DNA of 64,000 bases from Dyadobacter sp. CY261 (GCF_021440085.1 NZ_JAKCPW010000007.1:372001-436000); one strand, 5' to 3'. Counted from the first letter of the stretch, positions 45,633 through 55,072 are shown. A program made the numbers and translations. The notes: a model not told the origin generated them from the sequence alone.

Positions 45633-46757
45633 ATGATAGCACTAGATACCTCCACCGACGCGGTAACAGCCCTGACAGACGCGTGGTACAACCAGCTGGC
45701 AGCAAGCCTGAACTTATCGATCCGGAATTTTCAGCTATTACAATCACCGGCAGTGCCTTCGAGCGATCAGAGCCTTTGGGATTGCTTCAATGTTGTTCCT
45801 CCTGTCACCCTCAAATACAACCGCTGGTATTACCATCAGTCGGCCTTTTTTAATCAGTATGCCGCGGTGGTGAATGGGCTGTCGTTTCCCGAAAGTGCTT
45901 TCATGAAGGACATCGGGCCTGATGTCTATCTGCAATGGACGGCTTATCTCAATAGCATTACGCCTCCGCCAGCACCCAACATGTTGCCCACTGTTTGGTT
46001 TCAGTGGGCCATGCTGCATGCGCCTTCGGTGGCCAACATCGGTCGCTCCGACCTCTCCACACAGTTGCTGATCAGTGGCGCACAGGCAATTCTGGACCCC
46101 TATGAAGGCCCGGATGCCCTACCAGCCGATTTTTCGCCTTCTTTTTCAGAATTAAAAAATACGCTTCGCGCCTCCGCAAGAACGAATTTCTCATTTGACT
46201 CGACCCAAGGAAACTCCGACGTTTCCAACTCATGGGTACCTGGGGAAGACCCCAACTATTTCGGTATATGGACCGGCAGTTCCGCGGCATTACGGATCAG
46301 CAGGAAATTCGCCCTGAGCAAGATCACTATTTCCGCCAGCTTCGACCATTTCGCCGTCATTCCTGTTAGGCCAGGCGCCTGGTACAATTCCAGCCTGCTA
46401 CACCAGGCATGGGCATCCCAGTCCGTACCACCATGGACCGACGGCTCGAACTGGGCGACCTACTTTGGCGAAAACGGGACCCTTACTCACGCGGTAGGAT
46501 CGCTGCTGGCAGCCGACGGCATTTCGCTTACGCTCACTTCGGATGCCAACTTTACCACGGAAGAACAGGCGGTCATCAGCGTGTTGGCGGTGATGGGGGA
46601 CTGGCCTGTTTACTGTCCTGCTGGTTCCACCATTATTAGTAATAGCATCGCAAGCGCGCCAGGATCGCTCACCATCCGTTTTGAAACAGCGCCGGGAAAT
46701 CCGGTTATATTGGGCTTCAATGTTTTCAATATCGGAAATTATCTGGGCGCTGCGTAG
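45633..46757 (+). CDS. Uncharacterised protein, paralogue of the previous gene
   Basis: The product has 374 residues and no signal peptide. It matches the upstream protein over most of its length: WAYL/WTAYL region, WFQWAMLHAPSVANIGRSD, NFSFDSTQGNSDVSNSW, FGIWTGSS, ISASFDHFAVIPVRPGAWYN, ISLTLTSDANFTTEEQAV and PVILGFNVFNIG. The pair arose by tandem duplication and has diverged clearly. The conserved FDH and RPGAW or TPGAW motifs are candidate functional residues. Neither function nor fold is known to me. A binding or toxin-like role is only a guess. Confidence 0.8.
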   Translation: MIALDTSTDAVTALTDAWYNQLAASLNLSIRNFQLLQSPAVPSSDQSLWDCFNVVPPVTLKYNRWYYHQSAFFNQYAAVVNGLSFPESAFMKDIGPDVYLQWTAYLNSITPPPAPNMLPTVWFQWAMLHAPSVANIGRSDLSTQLLISGAQAILDPYEGPDALPADFSPSFSELKNTLRASARTNFSFDSTQGNSDVSNSWVPGEDPNYFGIWTGSSAALRISRKFALSKITISASFDHFAVIPVRPGAWYNSSLLHQAWASQSVPPWTDGSNWATYFGENGTLTHAVGSLLAADGISLTLTSDANFTTEEQAVISVLAVMGDWPVYCPAGSTIISNSIASAPGSLTIRFETAPGNPVILGFNVFNIGNYLGAA

Positions 46758-46768
46758 GGAGTTAGTCG

Positions 46769-47212
46769 CTAAGCGCGCAATGGAGGCTGTAATGTGGTGC
46801 TGATTGCGATACGGTTCCAGGTATTGATGGTGGCGATGGCCATGATCACCTGTGCCAGATATTCTTCATCGAATGTTTCTGCCGCGCGTTCGTAAAGCTC
46901 CTCGTTAACGCCTTCTTTGTGGATGAACGTGATCGCCTCGGTCAATTCGAGGATCACGCGTTCTTCTTCGGTGAAGAGCGTCGTTTCGCGCCAGGCGTTC
47001 AGCAAAAAGATCCGTTGAATGGTTTCTCCCGCTTTCAGTGCATCGGTGGTATGCATGTCGATGCAGTAGGCACAACCATTGATTTGCGACGCTCTGATTT
47101 TGATCAGTTCCTGATGCGTTTTGGTCAGTTTGGAAGTGCTTAAATAGTGGCTAAGTCCATACATTGCTTTGTATGCTTGCGGTTGTGTGGCTTCGATATT
47201 TACCCTTTTCAT
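46769..47212 (-). CDS. Carboxymuconolactone decarboxylase / AhpD-like protein
   Basis: A 147-residue protein of the AhpD-like helical fold. The redox motif CAYCIDMH (Cys-x-x-Cys-x-x-x-His) is intact, as in alkylhydroperoxidase D and related peroxidases. The C-terminus AIATINTWNRIAIS is also typical. It should reduce organic peroxides or related substrates. The Crp/Fnr regulator gene 68 bp upstream on the same strand probably forms a unit with it. Confidence 0.93.
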   Translation of the reverse strand: MKRVNIEATQPQAYKAMYGLSHYLSTSKLTKTHQELIKIRASQINGCAYCIDMHTTDALKAGETIQRIFLLNAWRETTLFTEEERVILELTEAITFIHKEGVNEELYERAAETFDEEYLAQVIMAIATINTWNRIAISTTLQPPLRA

Positions 47213-47280
47213 CTTGAATTGAATTAGTTGATTAATGGGTCAAAGGTACCCTCGCCGAAACCGAATTTACTTAAACAGGT

Positions 47281-47871
47281 TTAAGATCGTTTTTTCCGGA
47301 GCTCACTCAGATATTCCGGGGTAATGTCGAGGTAAGAGGCAAGCAAATACTGCGGGACACGCTGGACAAAATCGGGAAACTGGCGGGCGAAATGCCGGTA
47401 GAGTTCTTCCCGCGAGAAATCCTGCTGATATTTCATCCTGAGCAGGGCCGCGCCATAACCGTACTGATAGATAATCCGGAAATACCGCTCCATTTGCGAA
47501 AATGCTGCCAGAAGCGATTGATAGGCATTATGGTCAATCGACAGCACCTCGGCGGGTTCTACTGCCTGTATCGCAAACTCTGTCCGCTGTTTTCGCTCAA
47601 ACGCCAGGAAATCGGTCAGCCACCAGTTTTCGAGCGCGAACTGCGTGGTCCGCTCGACGCCCTTACTATCTACAAAATACATACGCAGGCAGCCGCGAAC
47701 GACAAAGAACAGCGTCGTGCATTCACGGTCAGCCTGTTGGATGATTTGTTTTTTTGAGATACGGCTGTGTTTAAAGAATCGTAGCAGCGCGCCCGTGTCG
47801 TTGACAGAGGTGCCGGTGATAGCCTTTATATGCTCCGCGAGTTCACGACCTGTGTATTCAGGAAAGTCCAT
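47281..47871 (-). CDS. Crp/Fnr family transcriptional regulator
   Basis: The 196-residue product has a cyclic-nucleotide-binding-like beta-roll (about 20-125, LFFVVRGCLRMYFVDSKGVERTTQF) and a C-terminal winged helix (about 150-196, YLLASYLDITPEYLSELRKK). The Cys cluster of oxygen-sensing Fnr is absent. The C-terminal helix-turn-helix is short, as in many Bacteroidota members that sit beside AhpD-like or small oxidoreductase genes. It likely regulates the downstream gene 46769-47212. Confidence 0.9.
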   Translation of the reverse strand: MDFPEYTGRELAEHIKAITGTSVNDTGALLRFFKHSRISKKQIIQQADRECTTLFFVVRGCLRMYFVDSKGVERTTQFALENWWLTDFLAFERKQRTEFAIQAVEPAEVLSIDHNAYQSLLAAFSQMERYFRIIYQYGYGAALLRMKYQQDFSREELYRHFARQFPDFVQRVPQYLLASYLDITPEYLSELRKKRS

Positions 47872-48080
47872 TTGAGATGATATTTGCCCAAATTTATTCG
47901 ATGCGCTGGTTTCTATAATGATATGTATTTAAAATACTGTCAATGCCACCGAAATCCAGTCCATGCCGTTATAAAGGCCGGTCAACCGTCGGGCCTCGCC
48001 AATGTCCTGTAAGAGTCGCCATGCAGATATGGCTTAACAAGCCTGAGCTTGAATTTTAATTGGTATTCCCCGTTTACCCA

Positions 48081-48122
48081 ATAAAAATGCCCCCGAGAAG
48101 CATTCAACTACTTGGGGGCATT
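48081..48122 (-). terminator. Terminator of the LanC-like gene
   Basis: aatgcccccgag (48086-48097) pairs with cttgggggcatt (48111-48122), a 12-bp stem with one G-T pair. On the minus strand it is followed by tttttat (from 48081-48087). It lies about 70 bp past the LanC-like stop. The rest of the gap 47872-48190 shows no gene. Confidence 0.8.
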
Positions 48123-48190
48123 GCATTTTGGTGGCTTTTTGTTTGCGCAGGTGGTATGGGTAGCAACGCACCAGCAGGGGACGAACACGG

Positions 48191-49387
48191 TCAAAGCAAC
48201 CAGATCAGATCATTAAAATCGGCCTTGCCGGGATGCAGCGTCTTGAAGAGGCCGCAGCCAATTCCGATAATACCCTGACTGAACGATAGGTTGGTTTGCG
48301 GGTGCCATGGGCTGTCGGCCACTTTATAGCCGGCGTACCCATCGGTATGCAGATCAAACCGAAGGATTTGTTTGTACCAGAAGTTGGCCGTCTGTTGGAT
48401 ATCCGGATCGTTGGTGAGCTGCGCCACACGATCGAACATCAGGGCGAGGCCCGTAGCACCGGAAAGTACGCTGGCGTCTTCCATGGCAAGGATTTCTTCC
48501 CAGTCGTGTAACGAACAAGTTTTGAGGATCGCCCGGCCCTCCTGCAACCAGGCAGCTTTGTGAAATGTGGCCCCGGCCCGAAGCAGCGTGTAGCCAGTGC
48601 CCATCTCTCCATAATATAGTGACGATGGCGGAGGAGGGGCTTCCTGTGTCATGTCGATGAACTGAAAATCCTGGTATTTCGCGCGTTGTGCCTGCTTATA
48701 CTTCACCGCTTCCTGAGCGATGTCCTCGAGGGCGCTGGCGGGCACCAGCCCCATTTCAACGATCCTGGACAGGAAAAGTAGTATAGCCGTGGATTCCTGA
48801 GTAAAAAAGGGCGAGGTATATTCCGACCTCGGGTCCCATTCGGACTTCCAGTAGCAGCCTTCGGGAGTATGGACCGCGTTTTGTATGATACCCTGTACGA
48901 GGTCTTCAATGGCCGATTTCGCACTTCGCTGGCAGTATTGGCTGCGGTGGAGGAAATAGAGCCCGTAACCGAGCGCGCCCTGGGCAAAGCCCCCGATATT
49001 GCCTGCGCGTAATTCCAGGCGCAATTTTTTCAATAATATCACGTCTACATCGCCCAGAAAAACATTTGGATCCAGATCGAGTACACCAGTCCGGTGGAGA
49101 TATTGCACTACGGCACCGAGATCGGTAAAATCCTGGGGATAGGCAGCTTGCGGATCGCCGTCGATCATGTCACAAGCTTGCTCAAATGCTTGCCGCGCTT
49201 CGTCCAGGTATTGTTTCTGCCCGGTATGGAGTGCGTACAAATAGTTAAAAACGGATACGCCAAGATAGCCCCGGGAAAAGCCAAAATTGGTAAACTGTTT
49301 CCGGTGCATGCTCACAACTTCGTGAATTTCATCGATTTTGGCAGTTGCAATCATAGCTGAAAGTCCAGATATCTCCGATGTAGTCAT
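48191..49387 (-). CDS. LanC-like lanthionine synthetase lacking zinc ligands
   Basis: A 398-residue protein with the repeated helix-turn motifs of the LanC alpha/alpha toroid: FSRGYLGVSVFNYLYAL, FAQGALGYGLYFLH, LYYGEMGTGYTLLRAG, VLSGATGLALMFDRV and FSQGIIGIGCGLFKTL. LanC cyclases normally bind zinc through the Cys of a W-C-x-G motif and a later Cys-His-Gly. At these places it has LYYG and VLSG, so all three ligands are gone. It is divergent from the LanB gene (301-bp gap). It may still bind the dehydrated peptide as a scaffold, use another ring-closing chemistry, or be catalytically dead. Confidence 0.85.
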   Translation of the reverse strand: MTTSEISGLSAMIATAKIDEIHEVVSMHRKQFTNFGFSRGYLGVSVFNYLYALHTGQKQYLDEARQAFEQACDMIDGDPQAAYPQDFTDLGAVVQYLHRTGVLDLDPNVFLGDVDVILLKKLRLELRAGNIGGFAQGALGYGLYFLHRSQYCQRSAKSAIEDLVQGIIQNAVHTPEGCYWKSEWDPRSEYTSPFFTQESTAILLFLSRIVEMGLVPASALEDIAQEAVKYKQAQRAKYQDFQFIDMTQEAPPPPSSLYYGEMGTGYTLLRAGATFHKAAWLQEGRAILKTCSLHDWEEILAMEDASVLSGATGLALMFDRVAQLTNDPDIQQTANFWYKQILRFDLHTDGYAGYKVADSPWHPQTNLSFSQGIIGIGCGLFKTLHPGKADFNDLIWLL

Positions 49388-49448
49388 TATTGCGCTCGTT
49401 TTAGGTTTGTAAACAAATATGTGTGTAAATCAGAATGATCGGGAAATT

Positions 49449-49668
49449 TTTAGACGGATCGCCGTACTATTTAGACGAAGCTTAAAACCGAATTGCCTGG
49501 AATGCCCTGATTTGCCTTGCATGAAACTCCTGATGATCCGGAAAATTTCGTCGATGAAACCGGATAATTGGTACAAATATTTTGTCTAACGTGCAATCGT
49601 ACAGCAAGTTTGAAGAACGTCAGCTAATGCGTTTCCCCTGTTTTTTGAAGACGGGGGCCTTTTAGACG
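49449..49668. promoter_or_regulatory. Repeated TTTAGACG boxes between lanC and lanB, candidate LytTR sites
   Basis: tttagacg occurs at 49449-49456 and 49470-49477, exactly 21 bp apart, and again at 49661-49668 just before lanB. Paired direct repeats spaced 21 bp (two helical turns) are the usual layout of LytTR operators, and a LytTR regulator is encoded in this cluster. The box itself is only a partial match to known LytTR consensus. The 301-bp divergent gap holds no gene. Confidence 0.35.
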
Positions 49669-49688
49669 ATCTTAACCTGCTAAGCACC

Positions 49689-52600
49689 ATGTCAATTTTA
49701 TCTCAAGGATTCTTCGTTTTGAGGCGGCCCCTGCTGTCGCTGAATGCCTTTCATGGCTTCAATGAGCGGGTTAATAACAACCCCGAAATGTTTGAGGCGG
49801 AACTCATCCGCTTTTTTTCGCAGCCGGCCATGCTGGAAGCGATCTATCTGGCTTCTCCGGAACTATATAGCACATTTACCGGCCTGATCGAGGGCAGGGT
49901 AAAGACCGGCGTGGAGAAGCTGTTGATGACTTTGTATAAATATCTGGTCAGGATGACATCCCGCAGCACCCCTTACGGAATGTTTGCCGGATGTGCGATC
50001 GGAGAAATCGGGGAAAGCACCAGCATCGAATTCGATACTAACGCCCCCTTTTATACGCATTCCCGACTGGATATGAACTATGTGGCGGAGATGGCAGAGG
50101 GCCTTTTGAAAAAGGAAACAATCCGAGGCCGCCTGAAATTTTCCCCGAATTCAAGCCTCTACCGGATCGGAGATACTTATCGTTACGTCGAAAGTTCCCT
50201 GAACAATAAGAAGCGGTTTTACACGCTGACTTCCGTGAATGCCAATACTTATCTGGACTGCATTCTCCTCACAGCCAGGCATGGAGCAACTGTCGGAGAA
50301 CTGGCGGAAAGCATTGTGTCGGGCGACATCAGCCGGCAAGAGGCGAGCCGGTACGTGGACCAGATCATCGATGCGCAGATACTGACCTCCGAACTGGCCG
50401 CAACGGTCACCGGAGATGAGTTTTTTGAGACAATTATTGCCAGATTGAACGGTTTGGAAGGCGCGGAGGAAGATGTGGCCCGGTTGAATACCATTGCAGA
50501 CTTGTTGCAATCGACGGAAGCCGGTGTGTGCAGGTACAAAAAAATAGAATCGGTGATTACACGGCATTTTGCGGCCGCCGGAAGCAAAGACCTTATCCAG
50601 ACGGATCTTTTTTACAATACGCGGGCGTGTACCATCAGCCAACGCGCCATCGGAACTTTGATGAAGGAGTACAAAAAGATTGAGTTTCTGGGTTACCGGA
50701 ACCCCCAGCCGGATATGGAGCTGTTTAAAAAACGCTTTCTCGATAGATACGAACAACGTGAAATGCCATTACTGGCCGTGCTGGACAGTGAAACAGGGAT
50801 TGGTTATGGAGATGCCATACAGGGGGGATCGGATAACCTCCCATTGCTGGACGATGTGCAGTTTCCGGAAGCCGCAAAAGTGAATGCGAAGGAGACTTCG
50901 GTGCTGACGAGTTTTCGGGAAGGACTTTACCAACGCGCCATGTTGGAAGGGACAATGTCGGTGTGCCTGACGGATGCCATGCTCGATGAAGTGCGCAAAA
51001 GCACCATCCGTGACGGGGAGACGCCTGACAGTTTCTACCTTTTTGGTAACCTCATCGCCACGTCGCAGCAGGATGTCGACAATGGTAACTTCAAATTTGC
51101 ATTTAATGCAATGGGAGGGCCTTCCGGCTTAAAACTGGTCGGGCGGTTTTGCCACGGAAGTGAGCAGCTCTCTGAATGGGTGCAAAATGCGGTTCGTGAA
51201 GAAGAAAGCTGCCGGGAAGACGTGGTCTTTGCCGAAATCGCGCATTTGCCGGAGGCAAGGGTAGGTAACGTATTGATGCGGCCTCATTTCCGGAAATATG
51301 AGATACCCTACATGGCAGCTTCTTCTATGCCCGAAGAAAACCGGATTATGCCGCAGGATCTGATGGTATCCGTGTCATTGTCGGGAGAGGTGATCTTGAG
51401 ATCAAAGCGACTGAATAAACGTGTTTTCCCCAGGCTCACCAATGCGCACAATTTTGCGAACGGGCTACCCGTGTACCGTTTTTTATGCGAGCTGACCTAC
51501 CAGGATAATTACCAGTATCTGGGGTGGAACTGGGAGCACCTTTCGGCTAGCGTATTTTTGCCAAGGATCGAATACAAGCATTGGGTACTCAGCAAAGCAA
51601 CCTGGAATATCGGCACGGAGATGTTCGTAAGCCTGGCGGGCAAGCATTCAGTTACCGCGCGTGAATGGAGTGTCGTGCGCAAGGCTTACAACATCCCTCG
51701 TTTCGTACAGCTTCGACAGGGCGACAATGAGTTCCTGATCGACGGCGAATCGGATTTTTCTGTACAAGTGCTATGCGATTCGATCCGGAAGTTTGGCCAT
51801 GCAAGCCTGACCGAATTTCTGGAAGGGGACGAAAATGGCTTGTTACAAGCGCACGGAAACCGGTATGTAAATGAGGTTTTAATACCCTTCCTGCATCGAA
51901 AAGAGCCCTCGCTTACCAAGCAATCATTGAAAAAGCAGCCAGCCATACCGTTGCCCGAAATGACCAAACGAAATTTTATCGCCGGGAGTGAATGGTTATA
52001 CGTGAAAATTTATGCCGGCACAAAAACGGCCGACCGGCTTTTAACTTCGGTTATCAAGCCGTTGGCCGATCGCCTGATAGCCGGAGGAGTCATTGAAAAG
52101 TGGTTTTTCGTCCGCTACCATGATCCCAATCACCACATAAGGCTCAGGTTTTACAATGGTACCCGATTGTGGTTTTGGCACGCGGTATTGATGGAGCTCA
52201 ATACGCTGATAGACCCATTGCTCGCTGAGGGGACTGTCCATAAAATCCAGATCGATACTTATAAAAGGGAGCTGGAACGTTACGGGGATTACCAGTATGA
52301 GGAAGTGGAATCCATCTTCTTCGCCGATAGTCAGGCAACTGCTGGTTTTCTGAATATGCTAAATGGGGATGAAGGAGAGCGCTACCGCTGGCTGATAGGC
52401 ATGAGAGCGACGGATATGTTGCTCACCGACCTGGGTTTTGGTCCCGAAGAAAAAAAGAAACTGGTGACACACTTACAGGAAAATTTCTTTCGGGAATTCC
52501 GAGGCGATACGCAGCTGAGCATTCAGTTGAATAACAAATACCGCGCTCATTCCGACGCGATCCAAAGTTTTCTCGACCCGCGTCAGGATGCAGCCAACAA

Positions 52601-52859
52601 TATCACAGGTGCTATCCGGCCCTTCAGGGAACGGTCGGCACGTATCAAAAACTCCATGAAAATCCTGGCCCCGGCTATGGAAATTTCGGTGGGAGATTTG
52701 GCGGTCAGTCTTATTCATATGTTCATCAACCGCCTGTTTGTTTCCAGGCAGCGGGAACACGAGTTGGTTATTTACCATTACTTAAAAAAGTACTACGACT
52801 TCCGATTGGCCAAAAGGCGAAAATTGTTGGTAGCGACATTGTCCAGCGGTAACAACTAA
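49689..52859 (+). CDS. Class I lanthipeptide dehydratase (LanB), full length
   Basis: The product has 1056 residues. The N-terminal lantibiotic-dehydratase (glutamylation) domain covers about 1-730 with the hallmark RSTPYGMFAGCAIGEIG-like segment near residue 95. The C-terminal elimination domain (SpaB_C, thiopeptide-type) runs from about 765 (WLYVKIYAG, WFFVRYHDPNHHIRLRFY) to the end. LanB uses Glu-tRNA to activate Ser and Thr in a precursor and eliminates glutamate to give dehydroalanine and dehydrobutyrine. Both halves are fused in one protein here, unlike split LanB systems. It is flanked by the LanC-like gene and the two-component genes. Confidence 0.95.
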   Translation: MSILSQGFFVLRRPLLSLNAFHGFNERVNNNPEMFEAELIRFFSQPAMLEAIYLASPELYSTFTGLIEGRVKTGVEKLLMTLYKYLVRMTSRSTPYGMFAGCAIGEIGESTSIEFDTNAPFYTHSRLDMNYVAEMAEGLLKKETIRGRLKFSPNSSLYRIGDTYRYVESSLNNKKRFYTLTSVNANTYLDCILLTARHGATVGELAESIVSGDISRQEASRYVDQIIDAQILTSELAATVTGDEFFETIIARLNGLEGAEEDVARLNTIADLLQSTEAGVCRYKKIESVITRHFAAAGSKDLIQTDLFYNTRACTISQRAIGTLMKEYKKIEFLGYRNPQPDMELFKKRFLDRYEQREMPLLAVLDSETGIGYGDAIQGGSDNLPLLDDVQFPEAAKVNAKETSVLTSFREGLYQRAMLEGTMSVCLTDAMLDEVRKSTIRDGETPDSFYLFGNLIATSQQDVDNGNFKFAFNAMGGPSGLKLVGRFCHGSEQLSEWVQNAVREEESCREDVVFAEIAHLPEARVGNVLMRPHFRKYEIPYMAASSMPEENRIMPQDLMVSVSLSGEVILRSKRLNKRVFPRLTNAHNFANGLPVYRFLCELTYQDNYQYLGWNWEHLSASVFLPRIEYKHWVLSKATWNIGTEMFVSLAGKHSVTAREWSVVRKAYNIPRFVQLRQGDNEFLIDGESDFSVQVLCDSIRKFGHASLTEFLEGDENGLLQAHGNRYVNEVLIPFLHRKEPSLTKQSLKKQPAIPLPEMTKRNFIAGSEWLYVKIYAGTKTADRLLTSVIKPLADRLIAGGVIEKWFFVRYHDPNHHIRLRFYNGTRLWFWHAVLMELNTLIDPLLAEGTVHKIQIDTYKRELERYGDYQYEEVESIFFADSQATAGFLNMLNGDEGERYRWLIGMRATDMLLTDLGFGPEEKKKLVTHLQENFFREFRGDTQLSIQLNNKYRAHSDAIQSFLDPRQDAANNITGAIRPFRERSARIKNSMKILAPAMEISVGDLAVSLIHMFINRLFVSRQREHELVIYHYLKKYYDFRLAKRRKLLVATLSSGNN

Positions 52860-52991
52860 TGATAAATTGAATCATAATGCTCATATTTGCTGAAAAGAAT
52901 TAACCGCATTTGGGTTTTGTTGACGTTTTAAAGCACGATTTGCTTTATCTGTGTAGCACGATCATAAATCGCAATTCGGATCAGTTTAAAT

Positions 52992-53801
52992 ATGGGAGGA
53001 AAAATCAGTTGCCTCATTGTCGACGATGAGGAGCCGGCTCATGAAGTTCTTAAATTCCTGATTGCAAAGCTAAGTTGGCTCGACTACGCGGGTAGTTGTT
53101 ACAATGCGATAGAAGCAATTGATATGATAGCCGAAATCAAGCCGGATATCATCTTCCTGGATGTGAATATGCCCGAACTTTCAGGTCTGGACCTGCTTAG
53201 TATTATTAAGGCGCCGGACTCGCACGTGATCATGACCACAGCCTATCCCCAATATGCCGTCGACGGGTTCACCTTCGATGTTACCTCCTTTTTGTTGAAA
53301 CCAATTGCATTCGACCGGTTTCTGAGGGCAGTCACCAAAGTGAGGCGGCTGATGGGAAATCAGATATTATTGGAAAAGGGGCGCGCAGGAATGGAATCAG
53401 ACGGTTCTCCCTCCGAAGTGACGCCGACAGAGCCTGTGAATAACAATCACATGGCACCCGAACACAGGGCCGACACCGGGCAGGAAGAGTATATGTGGAT
53501 CCGCGCCGACAGGAAAATGTTTTGCGTTTGGTTCAAAGACATTTACTTTGTGGAGGGGCTAAAAGATTATGTTAAAGTATATTATGCCAACGGAGTGCTG
53601 GTGACGCTGGCCTCCATGGCCGCCATGATGGCAAGGTTACCATCGCCGCCGTTCGTTAGGACACACCGCTCGTATATTGTCAACCGCAACATGATTAAAA
53701 TGATCGAAGGGAATATGGTTACCATGTTAAATGGCATGAAAGTATCGATCGCCGTTTCGCCAACGCGTGACGACGTGTTCAGGCAATTAACAGAAAAATA
53801 G
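52992..53801 (+). CDS. LytTR family response regulator
   Basis: The product has 269 residues. The receiver domain (1-120) has the acidic pair Asp11-Asp12 and phospho-acceptor Asp57 (FLDVNMPELSG), and the LytTR DNA-binding domain is at about 165-265 (YFVEGLKDYVKVYYANG, FVRTHRSYIVN). It lies 132 bp after lanB and 9 bp before the kinase gene, so regulator and kinase are one unit. It should be phosphorylated by that kinase and control the lanthipeptide genes. Candidate target repeats are at 49449-49668 and 54979-55005. Confidence 0.94.
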   Translation: MGGKISCLIVDDEEPAHEVLKFLIAKLSWLDYAGSCYNAIEAIDMIAEIKPDIIFLDVNMPELSGLDLLSIIKAPDSHVIMTTAYPQYAVDGFTFDVTSFLLKPIAFDRFLRAVTKVRRLMGNQILLEKGRAGMESDGSPSEVTPTEPVNNNHMAPEHRADTGQEEYMWIRADRKMFCVWFKDIYFVEGLKDYVKVYYANGVLVTLASMAAMMARLPSPPFVRTHRSYIVNRNMIKMIEGNMVTMLNGMKVSIAVSPTRDDVFRQLTEK

Positions 53802-53810
53802 ATTCCTGGT

Positions 53811-54956
53811 GTGGTGAATAATAGTACGAATAAGAGATCATTGATTGAACGTCTTTTGTTCCCGCGTACGCAGGGGCTCAGGGTCACGTATCACGTTTTA
53901 TTCTGGTTGCTATTCGTGCTGCTGCATTATGCATATGCGTTGCCGACATTAGCCCAAAAGGCGACAGATAGCAGTGTAACCATCACAGGCTTTTTTTACT
54001 TCCTGAAAATTATCCCCGAGTATTATTTTTGCATCGGGCTGTATAGCGTTCTCAATAAGTACATCCGCGGATTTTTACTCTTCTGCATTCTTTTCCTTTC
54101 AGCGATCCTGCTGAACCATGTTTTTTCTATCGGGTTGTTCCTGGCCGTGGATTATGCTTTTGGGCTGGAAAATATGCCTGACCGGTTCAGACTGTTTGGG
54201 AATTTGTACCTCTCGCCGTTCCATTTCTGGGAGTGGGGTTCCTGGCTGGTATTTTCCAACGACCTGTCCGAAGCCCAGTTTATGATCCTGCCGGCGGCCC
54301 TGAAAATGGCCAAGTTTGCGGCGAGCGAGAACGTCATGCGGCAGAAGCTCGAGAATGAAGCGTTGACCATGGAGCTGAAAGCGCTCAAATCGCAGATCAA
54401 CCCGCATTTTGTGTTCAACGTTCTCAATGCAGCCTATGCCAAAATTTTGCCTATTTCGGAAGATGCATCCGAATATCTGCTAAAAGTTTCCGAAATACTC
54501 CGGTTTTCGCTCTATGAGATGAATGACGAATTCATCAGGCTGGAAAGAGAACTTGCCTATATGAATCTGTATGTGGAACTCGAATCTGTCCGGAGCAACA
54601 GGCGATGCAAAGTCAATGTGATACAGGAGGGAGAGATACTGGATACGCACCGCATTCCGACCCTTTCGCTCATTACCCTGGTGGAGAATGCTTTCAAACA
54701 TGGTGTGCACGCCACCCGCCACGACTGCTTCGTCGATATCACGATTTCGGTTTCATCCGGTGTGCTGGAATTCGTCATCGCTAACAGTAAGCCAAAGAGC
54801 ATATTGCCGGTGCGTTCGGCAAAAAAGCCAAGTGGGGGGATCGGGCTGATCAACCTCGAAAGACGCTTGGGAATTTACTATCCCGGAGGGTACAAATTTG
54901 AGCGATCAGAAACCGAAGATGTGTTTCAGGTTTTAGTGCAAATGCCAGTAAATTAG
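53811..54956 (+). CDS. LytS/YehU-type sensor histidine kinase
   Basis: The product has 381 residues, read from a GTG start at 53811 (a second GTG follows at 53814). About four membrane helices fill residues 25-140. Then comes a His_kinase domain with LKSQINPHFVFNVLNA and phospho-His199, and an ATPase domain with LVENAFKHG and GGIGLINLERRL. It has no large sensor domain, so it may sense a peptide or membrane change. Its partner is the LytTR regulator just upstream. A role in sensing the lanthipeptide itself is inference. Confidence 0.92.
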   Translation: MVNNSTNKRSLIERLLFPRTQGLRVTYHVLFWLLFVLLHYAYALPTLAQKATDSSVTITGFFYFLKIIPEYYFCIGLYSVLNKYIRGFLLFCILFLSAILLNHVFSIGLFLAVDYAFGLENMPDRFRLFGNLYLSPFHFWEWGSWLVFSNDLSEAQFMILPAALKMAKFAASENVMRQKLENEALTMELKALKSQINPHFVFNVLNAAYAKILPISEDASEYLLKVSEILRFSLYEMNDEFIRLERELAYMNLYVELESVRSNRRCKVNVIQEGEILDTHRIPTLSLITLVENAFKHGVHATRHDCFVDITISVSSGVLEFVIANSKPKSILPVRSAKKPSGGIGLINLERRLGIYYPGGYKFERSETEDVFQVLVQMPVN

Positions 54957-54978
54957 GTGATTACGTAGAAATTCGGCC

Positions 54979-55005
54979 TTTGGTCGAGGGGGGCTGCCGT
55001 TTGGT
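54979..55005 (+). promoter_or_regulatory. TTTGGT direct repeats 21 bp apart before the precursor gene
   Basis: tttggt occurs at 54979-54984 and 55000-55005, again 21 bp apart, about 70 bp before the precursor start. The first copy reads tttggtcg and differs from the tttagacg boxes near lanB at two positions. A small inverted repeat, gtggt (55045-55049) and accac (55058-55062), lies between it and the start codon. A LytTR operator is possible but unproven. Confidence 0.3.
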
Positions 55006-55072
55006 ATAAAAAGATAAAGTGCTGTGCTTTTACAGGCTTATTTCGTGGTGTAAACTAACCACAATTGTCTGT

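Noticed and set aside
48060..48278. A 72-codon plus-strand frame near the LanC-like gene as a precursor candidate
   Set aside because: It spans the terminator hairpin and overlaps the LanC-like gene end, and has no leader-like or Ser/Thr/Cys-rich core.
49520..49588. A short frame (MKLLMIRKISSMKPDNWYKY) upstream of lanB as a precursor candidate
   Set aside because: It is only about 22 codons and has no Cys and no leader motif.
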